From positions 496,001-560,000 of the forward strand of contig NZ_SGWV01000011.1 in NCBI RefSeq assembly GCF_004216565.1: a stretch of DNA of 64,000 bases, in the 5' to 3' direction. Below are positions 9,546 to 18,305 of the stretch, in pieces; positions within the stretch are counted from its first letter, which is position 1; the number at the start of each line of letters is the position of its first letter. Both the position numbers and the translations under genes were made by a program. The notes beneath the pieces are model-generated. The model did not search any database. It saw only the letters and a program-made list of their open reading frames with translations, and was not told the origin of the DNA. The stretch comes from Sphaerotilus mobilis. GTDB taxonomy: Bacteria > Pseudomonadota > Gammaproteobacteria > Burkholderiales > Burkholderiaceae_C.

Positions 9546-10379
9546 ATGACCCAGGACACGTTTGCCCGCTGGCCCGATGACGCCTTGACCCTGCGCCCGC
9601 CCGCGCCCGCCGCCGACGGTCGCCAGCCGCTGCTGCTGATCACCGGCGGCAGTCGCGGCATCGGTGCGGCCACGGCCCGGCTGGCCGCCGCCGCCGGCTG
9701 GCATGTGGCGCTGACCTTTGCCAGCGACGTCGCGGCCGCCGACGCGGTCGTCGACGAGTTGCGTCAGGGCGGCCGGCAGGCCCGCGCCTGGCGGCTCGAC
9801 GTCGCCGACGAGGCCCAGGTGCTGGCCGTCTGCGCCGAGGTCGACGCCTGGGCGCTCGCCCAGGGGCTGGCGCTGCGTGGCCTGGTCAACAACGCCGGGG
9901 TGGTCGACCGGGCCCAGCGTTGCGACGAGATGAGCGGCGAACGCCTGCGCCGCATGGTCGGCATCAACCTGCTGGGCGCGATGTACGTGGCGCGCGAGGC
10001 GGTGCGCCGACTCAGCACCCGCCACGGCGGCGCGGGCGGCGCGATCGTCAACCTGTCCTCGGTCGCTGCGCGGCTGGGCGCGGCCGGTCAATACGTCGAC
10101 TACGCGGCCACCAAGGCGGCGCTGGACATCTGGACCCAAGGCCTCGCACGCGAGGTCGCCGCCGAGGGCGTGCGGGTCAACTCGGTGCGCCCCGGCGTGA
10201 TCGACACCGACATCCACGCCAGCGGCGGCCAGCCCGACCGCGCCTGGCAACTCGCCCCCCAGATCCCGCAGCAGCGCCCCGGCACCGCCGAGGAGATCGC
10301 CCAAACCATCGTCTGGCTGCTGGCCCCGCAGTCGTCCTACACGACCGGCGCGATCGTCGAGGTGGCGGGTGGGCGTTAA
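9546..10379 (+). CDS. SDR-family NAD(P)-dependent oxidoreductase
   Basis: A 277-residue short-chain dehydrogenase. The cofactor motif TGGSRGIG lies near residues 36-43, NNAG follows at about 120, the catalytic Ser in NLSSVAA, and YxxxK as YAATK. RPGVIDTDIHASGG is the usual segment after the catalytic core. A start at 9510 is possible, but the ATG at 9546 puts a typical 30-residue lead before the first strand. It is divergent from the haloacetate-dehalogenase-type gene (133-bp gap) and its TAA stop overlaps the convergent TIR-like gene stop. The substrate is unknown; it resembles YgfF-type/glucose dehydrogenase-like SDRs. Confidence 0.87.
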   Translation: MTQDTFARWPDDALTLRPPAPAADGRQPLLLITGGSRGIGAATARLAAAAGWHVALTFASDVAAADAVVDELRQGGRQARAWRLDVADEAQVLAVCAEVDAWALAQGLALRGLVNNAGVVDRAQRCDEMSGERLRRMVGINLLGAMYVAREAVRRLSTRHGGAGGAIVNLSSVAARLGAAGQYVDYAATKAALDIWTQGLAREVAAEGVRVNSVRPGVIDTDIHASGGQPDRAWQLAPQIPQQRPGTAEEIAQTIVWLLAPQSSYTTGAIVEVAGGR

Positions 10380-12202
10380 CCCGGGCAGCCGTTGACCTGT
10401 CGCGCCCCGGCGCGGCACAGGTCCTGGTCCAGCCAGAGTTCGTAGACGTCGCCGCTCGGGCGAGCCTGCCGGAGGTGGACCAAGTCTGCGGTCTGGCCGA
10501 CCTGGTCGCTGGCCAGCCGGCGTACCCAGCGTGCCAGGCCCTGATGGCTGGTGCCTTGGCTGCGCAGCTCGGTGCGGCTGGGGGCCTGGTCGCCGACCAC
10601 GGCCAGCGCGGGCACCCGCCAGCCGGCTTCGGCCAACTGGGTGGCCAGACGCATGGCCAGCGGGCGCTGGACCTCGTCGGCGAGCTGGATGTAGATGACC
10701 GGCTGCGGCACCCGCGTGAAGCCGGTGATGCGCTCGCGCACTTGTTCGCCTTGCTGGCGCGCCTCCGGACCGAGCACGGCGGCGGCATCGACGAAGCGCA
10801 GCACCGCCTGGCGGTGCAGCGCCAGCGTCAGCGGGCTGGCCTCGCCGAGCAACGTCAGCGTGTGGCGGGCTGCCTCGGTGACGGCCGCCGTGCCGGCGCG
10901 GTGCAGCAGGTTGGCCTCGGCACGTTCGACGGCCAGTGGTAAGACGTCCGAATGCAGCTGGCTGGACACGTCCAGCTCGCTGGCCGCGCTCCAGCGCACC
11001 TGCGGATCGACGGCATAGAGGGCATCGAGCCGCAAGGCCAGCTCGCGTTGCAGCTCGGACGAGGGCGCGATGCGCGACGCCAGCAGGGCCAGCTCGGGCG
11101 CGTCGGCACCGAACAGCAGGTCGGACGAGGGCTGCGGGCGCATCGCGGCCAGGGCGGCCCGTTCGGCCTGGGCGGCAATCGCCTCGATGTCGCGTTTGCC
11201 GGGCTTGCCACGGACGGGGCGCGCACCCGGGCGGGTGCCCGCCGCTGTCGGCTCGGAGGGGATCTCCAGGCCGCCATCGGTCACGGCCGGTGCGCTGGCG
11301 GCCACCGCCAGGTGGTCGATCGGTCGCTCGACCGGCGTCGGCTCGTCGTCGACCGACAGCATGGCCATCAGGCGCAAGGCTTCCTGCCGCCGCGCGGTGG
11401 GCAGGCCGTCGTGGTCTCGCAGGGCGGCCGAGAGGTGTTCGCGTGCCCGCGTGAACTCGCGCTGGCGCAGCAGCAGGTGGGCCAGCTGGAAGTGCGCCAC
11501 GCCAATGTCCGGCCGGGCCGCCAGGGCCCGTTCATAGGCCTGCCGGGCAGCGACCAGGTCGGGCGTGATCGAGAACTGGGCCTGTTGCGCCAGCGTCATC
11601 TGCACCTGGGCCTCGCGCTCGTCGAGGGCCTCCAGGCCGACCTGGGTCGCGCCGGCAAGCAGCAAGGCCAAGACGCCAACGGTCGTCAGCGTGCGCCACC
11701 CTCGGCGCGCCGGTGCCGCGCCGGCCAGCGCGGGTGCGCCGTGTTCGTCGGTCAGGAAGCCGAGCGTTGCGAGTTCGGCGCACAAGGCCGCCAGGTCGGC
11801 GCCCCAGTGGCTGTGTCGCAGCGGCAAGGACGGCTGGGTCGCCAGCGTGACCAGGTCCGGCGACAGGCCATGGGCCAGCAGCGGCGCCGTCTGGTCGATG
11901 CGCAGCACCTGCAGATGGGCGCGGGTGGCCAGGGCGGCCAGCAGGTGACGCCGCACCGGCTCGCTCGGCGCGCCGGCACCGTCGGCATCGGGGTCGGCGG
12001 GCAGGTCGGCGTAGTCGGGCGTCAGCAGCACCAGCAGCACGCTGCCGGGGCCGAGCTGGCTGGGGACCTCGTCCTCGGCCAGCTTCACCAGATCGACAAC
12101 CGGCTCGCCGAACAGCTCGCGCAAGCCGGCCTGCAGACGCTGGGCGGCACGCGCACCCTGCTCGCCACGGTGGCTCAGGCAGATCGGGGCATGCAGGGGC
12201 AT
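10376..12202 (-). CDS. TIR-like / transmembrane / TPR protein next to a caspase
   Basis: A 608-residue multidomain protein, start at the ATG at 12202, 29 bp after the caspase stop. Residues 1-145 resemble a bacterial TIR domain: ICLSHRGEQGARAAQRLQ, an acidic loop AEDEV, the hydrophobic strand SVLLVLLTPDYADL, and RRHLLAALATRAHLQVLRI. The Glu that NADase TIR domains carry in that helix appears to be replaced. A single transmembrane helix spans about 172-191. One or two TPR-like repeats follow (about 216-265), then a Pro/Ala-rich and helical region, and a C-terminal alpha/beta domain (about 520-600) resembling LytR_C/SPOR-type modules. No characterised protein comes to mind. It is the last gene of the amidase-caspase set. 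Confidence 0.8.
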   Translation of the reverse strand: MPLHAPICLSHRGEQGARAAQRLQAGLRELFGEPVVDLVKLAEDEVPSQLGPGSVLLVLLTPDYADLPADPDADGAGAPSEPVRRHLLAALATRAHLQVLRIDQTAPLLAHGLSPDLVTLATQPSLPLRHSHWGADLAALCAELATLGFLTDEHGAPALAGAAPARRGWRTLTTVGVLALLLAGATQVGLEALDEREAQVQMTLAQQAQFSITPDLVAARQAYERALAARPDIGVAHFQLAHLLLRQREFTRAREHLSAALRDHDGLPTARRQEALRLMAMLSVDDEPTPVERPIDHLAVAASAPAVTDGGLEIPSEPTAAGTRPGARPVRGKPGKRDIEAIAAQAERAALAAMRPQPSSDLLFGADAPELALLASRIAPSSELQRELALRLDALYAVDPQVRWSAASELDVSSQLHSDVLPLAVERAEANLLHRAGTAAVTEAARHTLTLLGEASPLTLALHRQAVLRFVDAAAVLGPEARQQGEQVRERITGFTRVPQPVIYIQLADEVQRPLAMRLATQLAEAGWRVPALAVVGDQAPSRTELRSQGTSHQGLARWVRRLASDQVGQTADLVHLRQARPSGDVYELWLDQDLCRAGARQVNGCPG

Positions 12203-12231
12203 GTGGGGACCAGGGACCACGTCAGGGCGGC

Positions 12232-13314
12232 TCAGATCAGGAAGGGCGTGTGCGTCAGCATGGTCGTCGCCGGGCCGAGCGTGTAGAGGTTGGGCGACTG
12301 CGTCGGCGGCAGGCCGGCGCGCACGCGGCTGTGGAACAGGCGGTGGTTGCCCTTGAACTTGCCGCCGTTCCAGACCTTGAGCACCTGCTCGGTGAAGGCT
12401 CCGTTGTGCTCGCCGTCCATCGAGGTCTGGTTGTCCTGACAACCCGAGATCAGCACGACCGAGGCCTTGAAGCGGCTGACGATGCCGGTCAGCCGGTTGC
12501 TGTTCGGGGCGATGGTCAGGCTGGCCAGGACCGCATCCGGGTCGGCGCTGGCAGCCCGGCCGGCCGCCGTCTTGGCGAGCTTGCGCTGCAGCTGGTCGTA
12601 GAAGGCCTGGTGGGCCGCGTAGGTGCGCCGCGCGATGGCGGTGGGCATCTGGCGCGGCCGGGGGCCGAACGATGCCAGGCCGGGCTGGGGCGGAGCGGCC
12701 CGCACCGAGGTGCCGCTGTGGCAGCTGTCGGTCAGGACCAGGATGCGCACGCCGGCGGCGAAGCGGCTCAGAGCCAGGTAGGTCTCGTCGTCGATCAGCT
12801 GGCTGTCGTAGAGGCACCAGGTCTCGTCGAGCTTGTCGTCCTCGTCGCCGGTGACGTCGTCGACCTGCCCGCCATGTCCGGAAAAGGTCAGCAGAAAGTA
12901 GTCGCCCGAGACCAGCGTCTGCGCCGCCTTGTCCAGCGCGGCCAGCACCTTGGCGCGGGTGGCGGCCTTGGTCAGCAGCACGGTGGGCTTGAGCCCGCGC
13001 GCGGTGGCGATCGCGGCCATGTCGTGCGCATCGGCCTCGCAGGCGACCAGGTCACCGGTCCAGCCGCCGTAGTGCTTGGGGCTGACCGAGTTCAGGCCCA
13101 GGTGCAGCGACAGGCCGATCGGCTTGCGCGTGACCTTGGCGGGGGTCTTGGTGGCGACCTTGCCAGCGACCTTCGTGGCGACCTTCGTGGCAACCTTTGA
13201 GGCAACCTTCCCCGCACTGGCCTTCCTGACGGGGCCCTTGAGGGTGGCGGTGCCCTTCTTGGCGGGGGCCCGCTCGACGGCGGCCGGCGGGGTTGCGATC
13301 GGTTCTTGTGCCAT
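12232..13314 (-). CDS. Caspase-like (peptidase C14) protein with histone-H1-like N-terminal tail
   Basis: A 360-residue cysteine protease. The catalytic His lies in LTFSGHGGQ (His147) and the Cys in LTDSCHSG (Cys198), the classic clan CD/metacaspase pair; GDEDD and DETWCLYD lie between them as in bacterial orthocaspases/metacaspases. Residues 18-64 are a Lys/Ala-rich tail with five KVA(S/T/G) tetrads, like histone H1 or AlgP tails. The ATG at 13314 is preferred because AGGAG sits 7 bp upstream; an upstream ATG at 13353 has no ribosome site. No signal peptide is seen, so it is cytoplasmic. It sits between an AmpD-like amidase and a TIR-like TPR protein, suggesting a regulated proteolysis or cell-death role, which is inference. 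Confidence 0.9.
   Translation of the reverse strand: MAQEPIATPPAAVERAPAKKGTATLKGPVRKASAGKVASKVATKVATKVAGKVATKTPAKVTRKPIGLSLHLGLNSVSPKHYGGWTGDLVACEADAHDMAAIATARGLKPTVLLTKAATRAKVLAALDKAAQTLVSGDYFLLTFSGHGGQVDDVTGDEDDKLDETWCLYDSQLIDDETYLALSRFAAGVRILVLTDSCHSGTSVRAAPPQPGLASFGPRPRQMPTAIARRTYAAHQAFYDQLQRKLAKTAAGRAASADPDAVLASLTIAPNSNRLTGIVSRFKASVVLISGCQDNQTSMDGEHNGAFTEQVLKVWNGGKFKGNHRLFHSRVRAGLPPTQSPNLYTLGPATTMLTHTPFLI
13151..13210 (-). repeat. Five 12-bp tandem repeats encoding the basic KVAx tail of the caspase
   Basis: Five consecutive imperfect 12-bp units (consensus on the coding strand AAGGTCGCCACG) encode [16 protein letters not shown] and KVAT. Recombination between units would lengthen or shorten the basic tail in frame. 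Confidence 0.8.
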
Positions 13315-13450
13315 GTCCTGCTCCTGGGTGCTTGTTGTCATGTCCGGGTTCATGCGTGTCCGGAAGAAACGGCCGACGAGTACAGCGCAAGGCCTCGCAC
13401 GCTGTCCAGTGCGCAGCCGTATCTGAAAGTTTCGACGCGGCGGGCAGGCC

Positions 13451-14356
13451 TCAGCGTGCCCGTGTCGTCTTCTTGCCCGCGACCTTCATGGCGGACTTCA
13501 CGGCCTTCGCGGCCAGCTTCTTCGGCGCGGCGCGTGTTCCGGCTGGCGGCTGATCGACCAGGAAGCTGTTGTTGACCCAGCCTTCCAGGTCGGTCGGGCC
13601 GGCCACCTCGACCCGGCTCCAGCGGCTGCCGACTTCCAGCAGCAGCAGCTCGGTGCCCCGCGCCAGCGGCGGCGCCACCACCGCAGCGAGGCCGTCTGGT
13701 GCGCTGCGGATGTTGAGCGTGCTGGCGTTGACCCAGCGGCGCGGCAGCGCGTCGTCCTCGCGGCCGAAGGCCTGGCTGCGCAGGGCGGCCATGGGGAAGG
13801 CGGGCCCGGGGTCGGACTTGCGGCCCGGGGCGATGTCCTCGTGGCCCAGCACCTCCTGCAGGCCGTAGGTGCTCACCAGCAGCTCGGCCAGCTCGATGGC
13901 CCGCTCGATCTGCACGCCGCTGTAGGCATGCCAGCCCCGCACCGGCCCGCCTTGCGCATGGGCGCCGACGTGCACCTGATCCTCCGGATAGGCCTGCTTG
14001 AACCAGCTCATGTACTGGGCGCCGACGCGGTCCAGCGCCCCGGCGTTGTCCATCTCGATGCCGATGCTGTGCGAATTGAGGCCGGTCAGACCATCCCAGG
14101 CGCTGATGCCGGCATGCCAGGTCACGACGTTGAACGGCGCGAGCTGGACGATGCGGCCGTCACGCCCGAGCACGAGGTGCGCCGAGGCGTTGCCGCTGGG
14201 CTTCTTCGTGCACAAGGAGGCGACCGAGCTCTCCAGCGAGCGCCCGGCCGTGTAGTGCATCACCAGGTAGCGCGGGCTCAGAGGCCCGCCAATGTTGGGC
14301 GTGGCCTGGAACGAACAGCCGTCGCCGACAAGCCTGTGGTTCTTGATGCTGAGCAT
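13451..14356 (-). CDS. N-acetylmuramoyl-L-alanine amidase (AmpD-like) with SH3b domain and basic tail
   Basis: A 301-residue amidase_2 protein. Zinc ligands are His34 (LVMHYTAG), His172 (LGHEDIAPG) and Asp182 (KSDPGPAF), matching AmpD spacing, with Lys180 near the active site. An SH3b-like segment follows (about 207-270: [20 protein letters not shown]), likely for wall binding. The last 27 residues form a Lys/Ala-rich tail ([19 protein letters not shown]) similar to the tail of the neighbouring caspase. No signal peptide is seen, so it resembles a cytoplasmic AmpD or an endolysin. The start is supported by GGAGG 6 bp upstream. The caspase gene begins 136 bp after its stop. Confidence 0.88.
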   Translation of the reverse strand: MLSIKNHRLVGDGCSFQATPNIGGPLSPRYLVMHYTAGRSLESSVASLCTKKPSGNASAHLVLGRDGRIVQLAPFNVVTWHAGISAWDGLTGLNSHSIGIEMDNAGALDRVGAQYMSWFKQAYPEDQVHVGAHAQGGPVRGWHAYSGVQIERAIELAELLVSTYGLQEVLGHEDIAPGRKSDPGPAFPMAALRSQAFGREDDALPRRWVNASTLNIRSAPDGLAAVVAPPLARGTELLLLEVGSRWSRVEVAGPTDLEGWVNNSFLVDQPPAGTRAAPKKLAAKAVKSAMKVAGKKTTRAR

Positions 14357-14499
14357 GACCGACCTCCTGCATGAAAGGGGCCTGATCTTGCGCCGAGGCC
14401 CACTGTGCGGACCAGCGCTGTCTCGTCCGTTTCATGGAGGGGTCTGCGCAGGATTGCGCATTTCAGGGCGGCGGGCGCGCGGAGCCCGCCGAGCCCCGC

Positions 14500-16359
14500 T
14501 CAATCACCCAGCAAGGACAGGTCCCGCACGGCGCCCTTGTCGGCGCTGGTGGCCAGCAGGGCGTAGGCCTTCAGGGCGGCCGAGACCTTGCGCGGGCGCG
14601 GCTGGGCCGGCTTCCAGCCGAGCGCGTCCTGCTCGGTGCGGCGGCGGGCGAGTTCCTCGTCGCTCAGCAGCACGTCGATGCGGCGCTGGACGATGTCGAT
14701 GCGGATGCGGTCGCCGTTGCGCACCAGGCCGATCGCGCCGCCGGCCGCCGCCTCGGGCGAGCAGTGGCCGATCGACAGGCCCGAGGTGCCGCCCGAGAAG
14801 CGGCCATCGGTCAGCAGCGCGCAGGCCTTGCCCAGGCCCTTGGACTTGATGTAGCTGGTCGGGTAGAGCATCTCCTGCATGCCGGGGCCGCCCTTCGGGC
14901 CCTCGTAGCGCACGACCACGATGTCGCCGGCCTTCACCTGATCGGCCAGGATGTGCTCGACCGCTTCGTCCTGGCTTTCGACCACATGGGCCGGGCCTTC
15001 GAAGACCATCAGGCTGTCGTCGACGCCGGCGGTCTTGACGACGCAGCCGTCCAGCGCGATGTTGCCGCGCAGCACGGCCAGGCCGCCCTGCTGGGAGAAG
15101 GCGTGTTCATGGGAGCGGATGCAGCCCTCGGCGCGGTCGGTGTCCAGGCTGGGCCAGCGGGTGGACTGGCTGAAAGCGACCTGGGTCGGGATGCCGGCCG
15201 GGCCGGCCTTGAAGAAGGTCTGCACCGCCTCGGACGGCTGGCGGGCGATGTCCCACTGGTCGAGCGCGTCCTTCATGGTCGGCGCGTGCACGGTCGGCAC
15301 GTCGGTGTGCAGCTTGCCGGCGCGGTCGAGCTCACCCAGGATGGCCATGATCCCGCCCGCGCGGTGCACGTCCTCGATGTGGTACTTGTTCGTGTTGGGG
15401 GCGACCTTGCACAGCTGCGGCACGTCGCGCGACAGGCGGTCGATGTCGTTCATGTCGAAGTCGATGCCGGCTTCCTGCGCGGCGGCCAGGATGTGCAGGA
15501 TGGTGTTGGTCGAACCGCCCATCGCGATGTCCAGCGTCATCGCGTTCTCGAAGGCCTTCTTGCCGATCGAGCGCGGCAGGATGCTGTGGTCGTCCTGCTC
15601 GTAGTGGCGCTTGCACAGGTCGACGGCCAGGCGGCCGGCGCGCTTGAACAGGTCCTCGCGGTCGGCATGGGTGGCCAGCACCGTGCCATTGCCCGGCAGC
15701 GAGAGGCCCAGCGCCTCGGTCAGGCAGTTCATCGAGTTGGCGGTGAACATGCCCGAGCAGGAGCCGCAGGTCGGGCAGGCCGAACGCTCGACCTCGGCGA
15801 GGTCGGCGTCGCTGACCTTGCTGTCGGCAGCCATGACCATGGCGTCGATCAGGTCCAGCTTCTTGATCTGGATGGTCTGCGTGCCCGGCACCGCCAGGCG
15901 CACCTTGCCGGCTTCCATCGGGCCGCCGGAGACGAAGACCACGGGGATGTTCAGGCGCATCGCCGCCATCAGCATCCCGGGGGTGATCTTGTCGCAGTTG
16001 GAGATGCACACCAGCGCATCGGCACAGTGGGCGTTGACCATGTACTCGACCGAGTCCGCGATGATGTCGCGGCTGGGCAGCGAATACAGCATGCCGTCGT
16101 GGCCCATCGCGATGCCGTCGTCGACGGCGATGGTGTTGAACTCCTTGGCGACACCGCCGACCGCCTCGATCTCGCGGGCGACCAGCTGGCCCAGGTCCTT
16201 CAGGTGCACATGGCCGGGCACGAACTGGGTGAAGGAGTTGGCGATCGCGATGATGGGCTTGCTGAAGTCGTCGTCCTTCATCCCGGTGGCGCGCCACAGC
16301 GAGCGCGCGCCCGCCATGTTGCGGCCGGCGGTGGAGGTCTTGGAACGGTAGGCGGGCAT
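14500..16359 (-). CDS. ilvD: Dihydroxy-acid dehydratase
   Basis: A 619-residue enzyme of the usual length (about 615) for the third common step of valine, leucine and isoleucine synthesis: dehydration of 2,3-dihydroxy-isovalerate or its methylvalerate homologue to the keto acid. The Fe-S cluster Cys motif is visible as [19 protein letters not shown], the N-terminal [15 protein letters not shown] is typical, and [15 protein letters not shown] is the C-terminal signature. TTGGS-like segments ([12 protein letters not shown]) complete the match. The start ATG at 16359 has CGAGGAAG upstream. It is monocistronic. The upstream 203-bp gap contains TAGAAT near 16430, a possible -10 box. Confidence 0.97.
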   Translation of the reverse strand: MPAYRSKTSTAGRNMAGARSLWRATGMKDDDFSKPIIAIANSFTQFVPGHVHLKDLGQLVAREIEAVGGVAKEFNTIAVDDGIAMGHDGMLYSLPSRDIIADSVEYMVNAHCADALVCISNCDKITPGMLMAAMRLNIPVVFVSGGPMEAGKVRLAVPGTQTIQIKKLDLIDAMVMAADSKVSDADLAEVERSACPTCGSCSGMFTANSMNCLTEALGLSLPGNGTVLATHADREDLFKRAGRLAVDLCKRHYEQDDHSILPRSIGKKAFENAMTLDIAMGGSTNTILHILAAAQEAGIDFDMNDIDRLSRDVPQLCKVAPNTNKYHIEDVHRAGGIMAILGELDRAGKLHTDVPTVHAPTMKDALDQWDIARQPSEAVQTFFKAGPAGIPTQVAFSQSTRWPSLDTDRAEGCIRSHEHAFSQQGGLAVLRGNIALDGCVVKTAGVDDSLMVFEGPAHVVESQDEAVEHILADQVKAGDIVVVRYEGPKGGPGMQEMLYPTSYIKSKGLGKACALLTDGRFSGGTSGLSIGHCSPEAAAGGAIGLVRNGDRIRIDIVQRRIDVLLSDEELARRRTEQDALGWKPAQPRPRKVSAALKAYALLATSADKGAVRDLSLLGD

Positions 16360-16562
16360 CGGGTCTTCCTCGGAGGATTCGTGTGGAGCGGCGAGGCAAT
16401 CGCCAAGCCGGGCCCTTCAGGGCGCGCGAATTCTAAGAGTGAGGCCCCGCCGCCCGGGCCGGGCCAGACCACCGTCGGGCAGCACACGCCCTGTCATCTT
16501 GAAACCTTCAAACCGTCGCTGTCTGTTGAGAAGGGTGCGCGGCTGCCAGGCTCGCTGGACAC

Positions 16563-17366
16563 TCAGAACGCGTAGGTGGCGACCAGCAGGCCAGAGGCGC
16601 TGGTCTTCTTCTGCACCAGGGGGCTGTCGGCTGCATCGCCCAGCAAGGTCGAGATGCCCAGCCCCAGCATCACGGACGTGCGTGCGTTGAAGCGGTGGCT
16701 CAGCGTCGCGCTGGTGCGCACATCGCGCAGGCCGGCGCCCGGGGCGTAGGCGCCGTAGCCGCTGGTGGCGGCCTGGGCCTGGCTGACGCCGAAGTCGGAC
16801 TGCATGGATTCGGCGTTGGCCGCCGTGATGTTTGAACCGACGCTGAAGCGCCAGCGCTGCGCGAAGGGCATGGCGTAGCCGATGCCGACGTTGGCCACGA
16901 GGCCATGGCCATCGATGCCGCTGCCATAGCGCACCGCACTCGTCAGCGACAGACCTTCGGTCAGCGCGTGGTTGAAGAAGCCGCCAAGCTCGGCCTTGGC
17001 CTTGATGTCACCCATGCCGCGCAAGGCTGTCGACCGGTTTTCCTTGCGACCGAAATCCGCAGTGATCCGCAACCCGTATTGCATGTCCGGCTGGCCCGAG
17101 AAGTTGTAGCCCAAACCGTTGGTGGTGCCAGCGAACCAGCCATTGGCCCATTGGTAGTCCAGCACGGGCAGCACGAGCGTGCGGCGGTCCTTGGAGCCGG
17201 GGTACTCGGTGCTCGCAAGGACCACGGAGCCCATCAGCCCACCATCCTTGCCGGGTGGGGCTGCGAAGAGGCGCACCGCATCGAAGGCCTGTGCCTGGGC
17301 ACCGGTGCCAGCAGACAGGGTGGCCACCAGGGCGATCAGGTGGAGGCGGGGAAGTCGTTGGGTCAT
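16563..17366 (-). CDS. MipA/OmpV-family outer-membrane protein
   Basis: A 267-residue protein with a signal peptide ending near TGAQAQA, then alternating polar/aromatic strands typical of a small beta-barrel: VVLASTEYPGSKDRRTLVLP, DYQWANGWFAGTTNGLGYNF and LRITADFGRKENRS. It ends in the aromatic LLVATYAF, the recognition signal for outer-membrane assembly. The family includes the MltA-interacting scaffold MipA and OmpV porins; the exact role is open. It stands between ilvD and a TetR-controlled membrane gene, with 168 bp of leader that contains short GCGGGAAG repeats. Confidence 0.85.
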   Translation of the reverse strand: MTQRLPRLHLIALVATLSAGTGAQAQAFDAVRLFAAPPGKDGGLMGSVVLASTEYPGSKDRRTLVLPVLDYQWANGWFAGTTNGLGYNFSGQPDMQYGLRITADFGRKENRSTALRGMGDIKAKAELGGFFNHALTEGLSLTSAVRYGSGIDGHGLVANVGIGYAMPFAQRWRFSVGSNITAANAESMQSDFGVSQAQAATSGYGAYAPGAGLRDVRTSATLSHRFNARTSVMLGLGISTLLGDAADSPLVQKKTSASGLLVATYAF

Positions 17367-17399
17367 GAAGTTTCCAGTTCGGAGAAAAGTAAGCCGAGA

Positions 17400-17430
17400 A
17401 GGCGGGAAGGCGGGAAAGCGGGAAGGCGCG
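17400..17430. repeat. GCGGGAAG short tandem repeat
   Basis: Three to four imperfect copies of an 8-bp GCGGGAAG-type unit lie in the leader upstream of the MipA/OmpV gene. They may merely reflect slippage; no regulatory role is shown. Confidence 0.5.
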
Positions 17431-17534
17431 ATCGAACACGCCGGGGGCTGGCCTGCCGTTGCAGGCCAGTGCTGCGGGATGGGGTGGGGAAAGGGCGGCC
17501 CCGTGAACGAGTCGCCCGGCTTGGCGGTGCCGGA

Positions 17535-18305
17535 TCAGGCAGGCATGGCGGGCCTCTGGGACGCTTGTCCGTCGCTGGCACGCCAGCCCTGGATGCCCAG
17601 GGTCACGGCCAGCGCGGCGAGCCAGGCCTCCCAGCCCATGAAGGCCAGCGGGATCACTTCGATGGCGGGTACGCCCGGCACGACGCCATGGAGCAGTTCG
17701 GTCTGGCCCAGCAGCCAGAACGGCAGGGTCAGCAGGCCCGCCGCCGCCAGCCAACGAGGTACCAGGCGCGAGCGCAACAGACGGATCGCCACGAGCCCGG
17801 TCCAGGCCGCAAGCAGCAACTGCCCGATCATTTCGCCCAGCACCATGCCGCCGTAGCGATGCACCGCGTCGAACACGACCAGGGTCGCGTCGCGTGCTGC
17901 CGGGCTCGTCTCTGGGGCGACATAGGTGGCCGCGAGCCCGGGGATCACCAGCACCCAGCGGAGCAGCCCGATGGCCTGGGCCAGCGCCGAGCCGATGCCG
18001 AGCATGGTGGTGCCGCGGTCACTCACCCAGTGCGCATCGAACAGCCGGCTGAAAGCGTCGACGACCACGATGAACAACAGCGCGCTCATGGCGAAGGCGA
18101 ACCAGGCCAGCACCAGCGGCGAGCCGCCTTCATGGAAGCGTTGCAGCACGACCGCCGCTGGCTCACGCAGGATGTCGTCGTACCCAAAGTTCTCGATCAG
18201 CCAGACGTAGGGCAGGGTCGCAGCCACCAGGAAGGCGAGCAGGGCCAGCGCCAGCTGGCGCATGGCTGCGGCCGTCTGAGGCGTGTGTGTGATGACGGAA
18301 CTCAT
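17535..18305 (-). CDS. DUF4386-like integral membrane protein
   Basis: A 256-residue protein with six to seven hydrophobic segments (LALALLAFLVAATLPYVWLI, VLAWFAFAMSALLFIVVVDA and others), resembling the DUF4386 family of unknown function. The start ATG at 18305 overlaps the TetR stop by 4 bp (ATGA), and the open frame upstream of it belongs to the TetR region, so it is translationally coupled to the regulator. This arrangement suggests that the TetR protein controls its own two-gene operon. Confidence 0.8.
   Translation of the reverse strand: MSSVITHTPQTAAAMRQLALALLAFLVAATLPYVWLIENFGYDDILREPAAVVLQRFHEGGSPLVLAWFAFAMSALLFIVVVDAFSRLFDAHWVSDRGTTMLGIGSALAQAIGLLRWVLVIPGLAATYVAPETSPAARDATLVVFDAVHRYGGMVLGEMIGQLLLAAWTGLVAIRLLRSRLVPRWLAAAGLLTLPFWLLGQTELLHGVVPGVPAIEVIPLAFMGWEAWLAALAVTLGIQGWRASDGQASQRPAMPA

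Noticed and set aside
14434-16575. A 713-codon + strand frame over ilvD
   Set aside because: It covers ilvD in antisense; the protein is compositionally biased and unrelated to any family.
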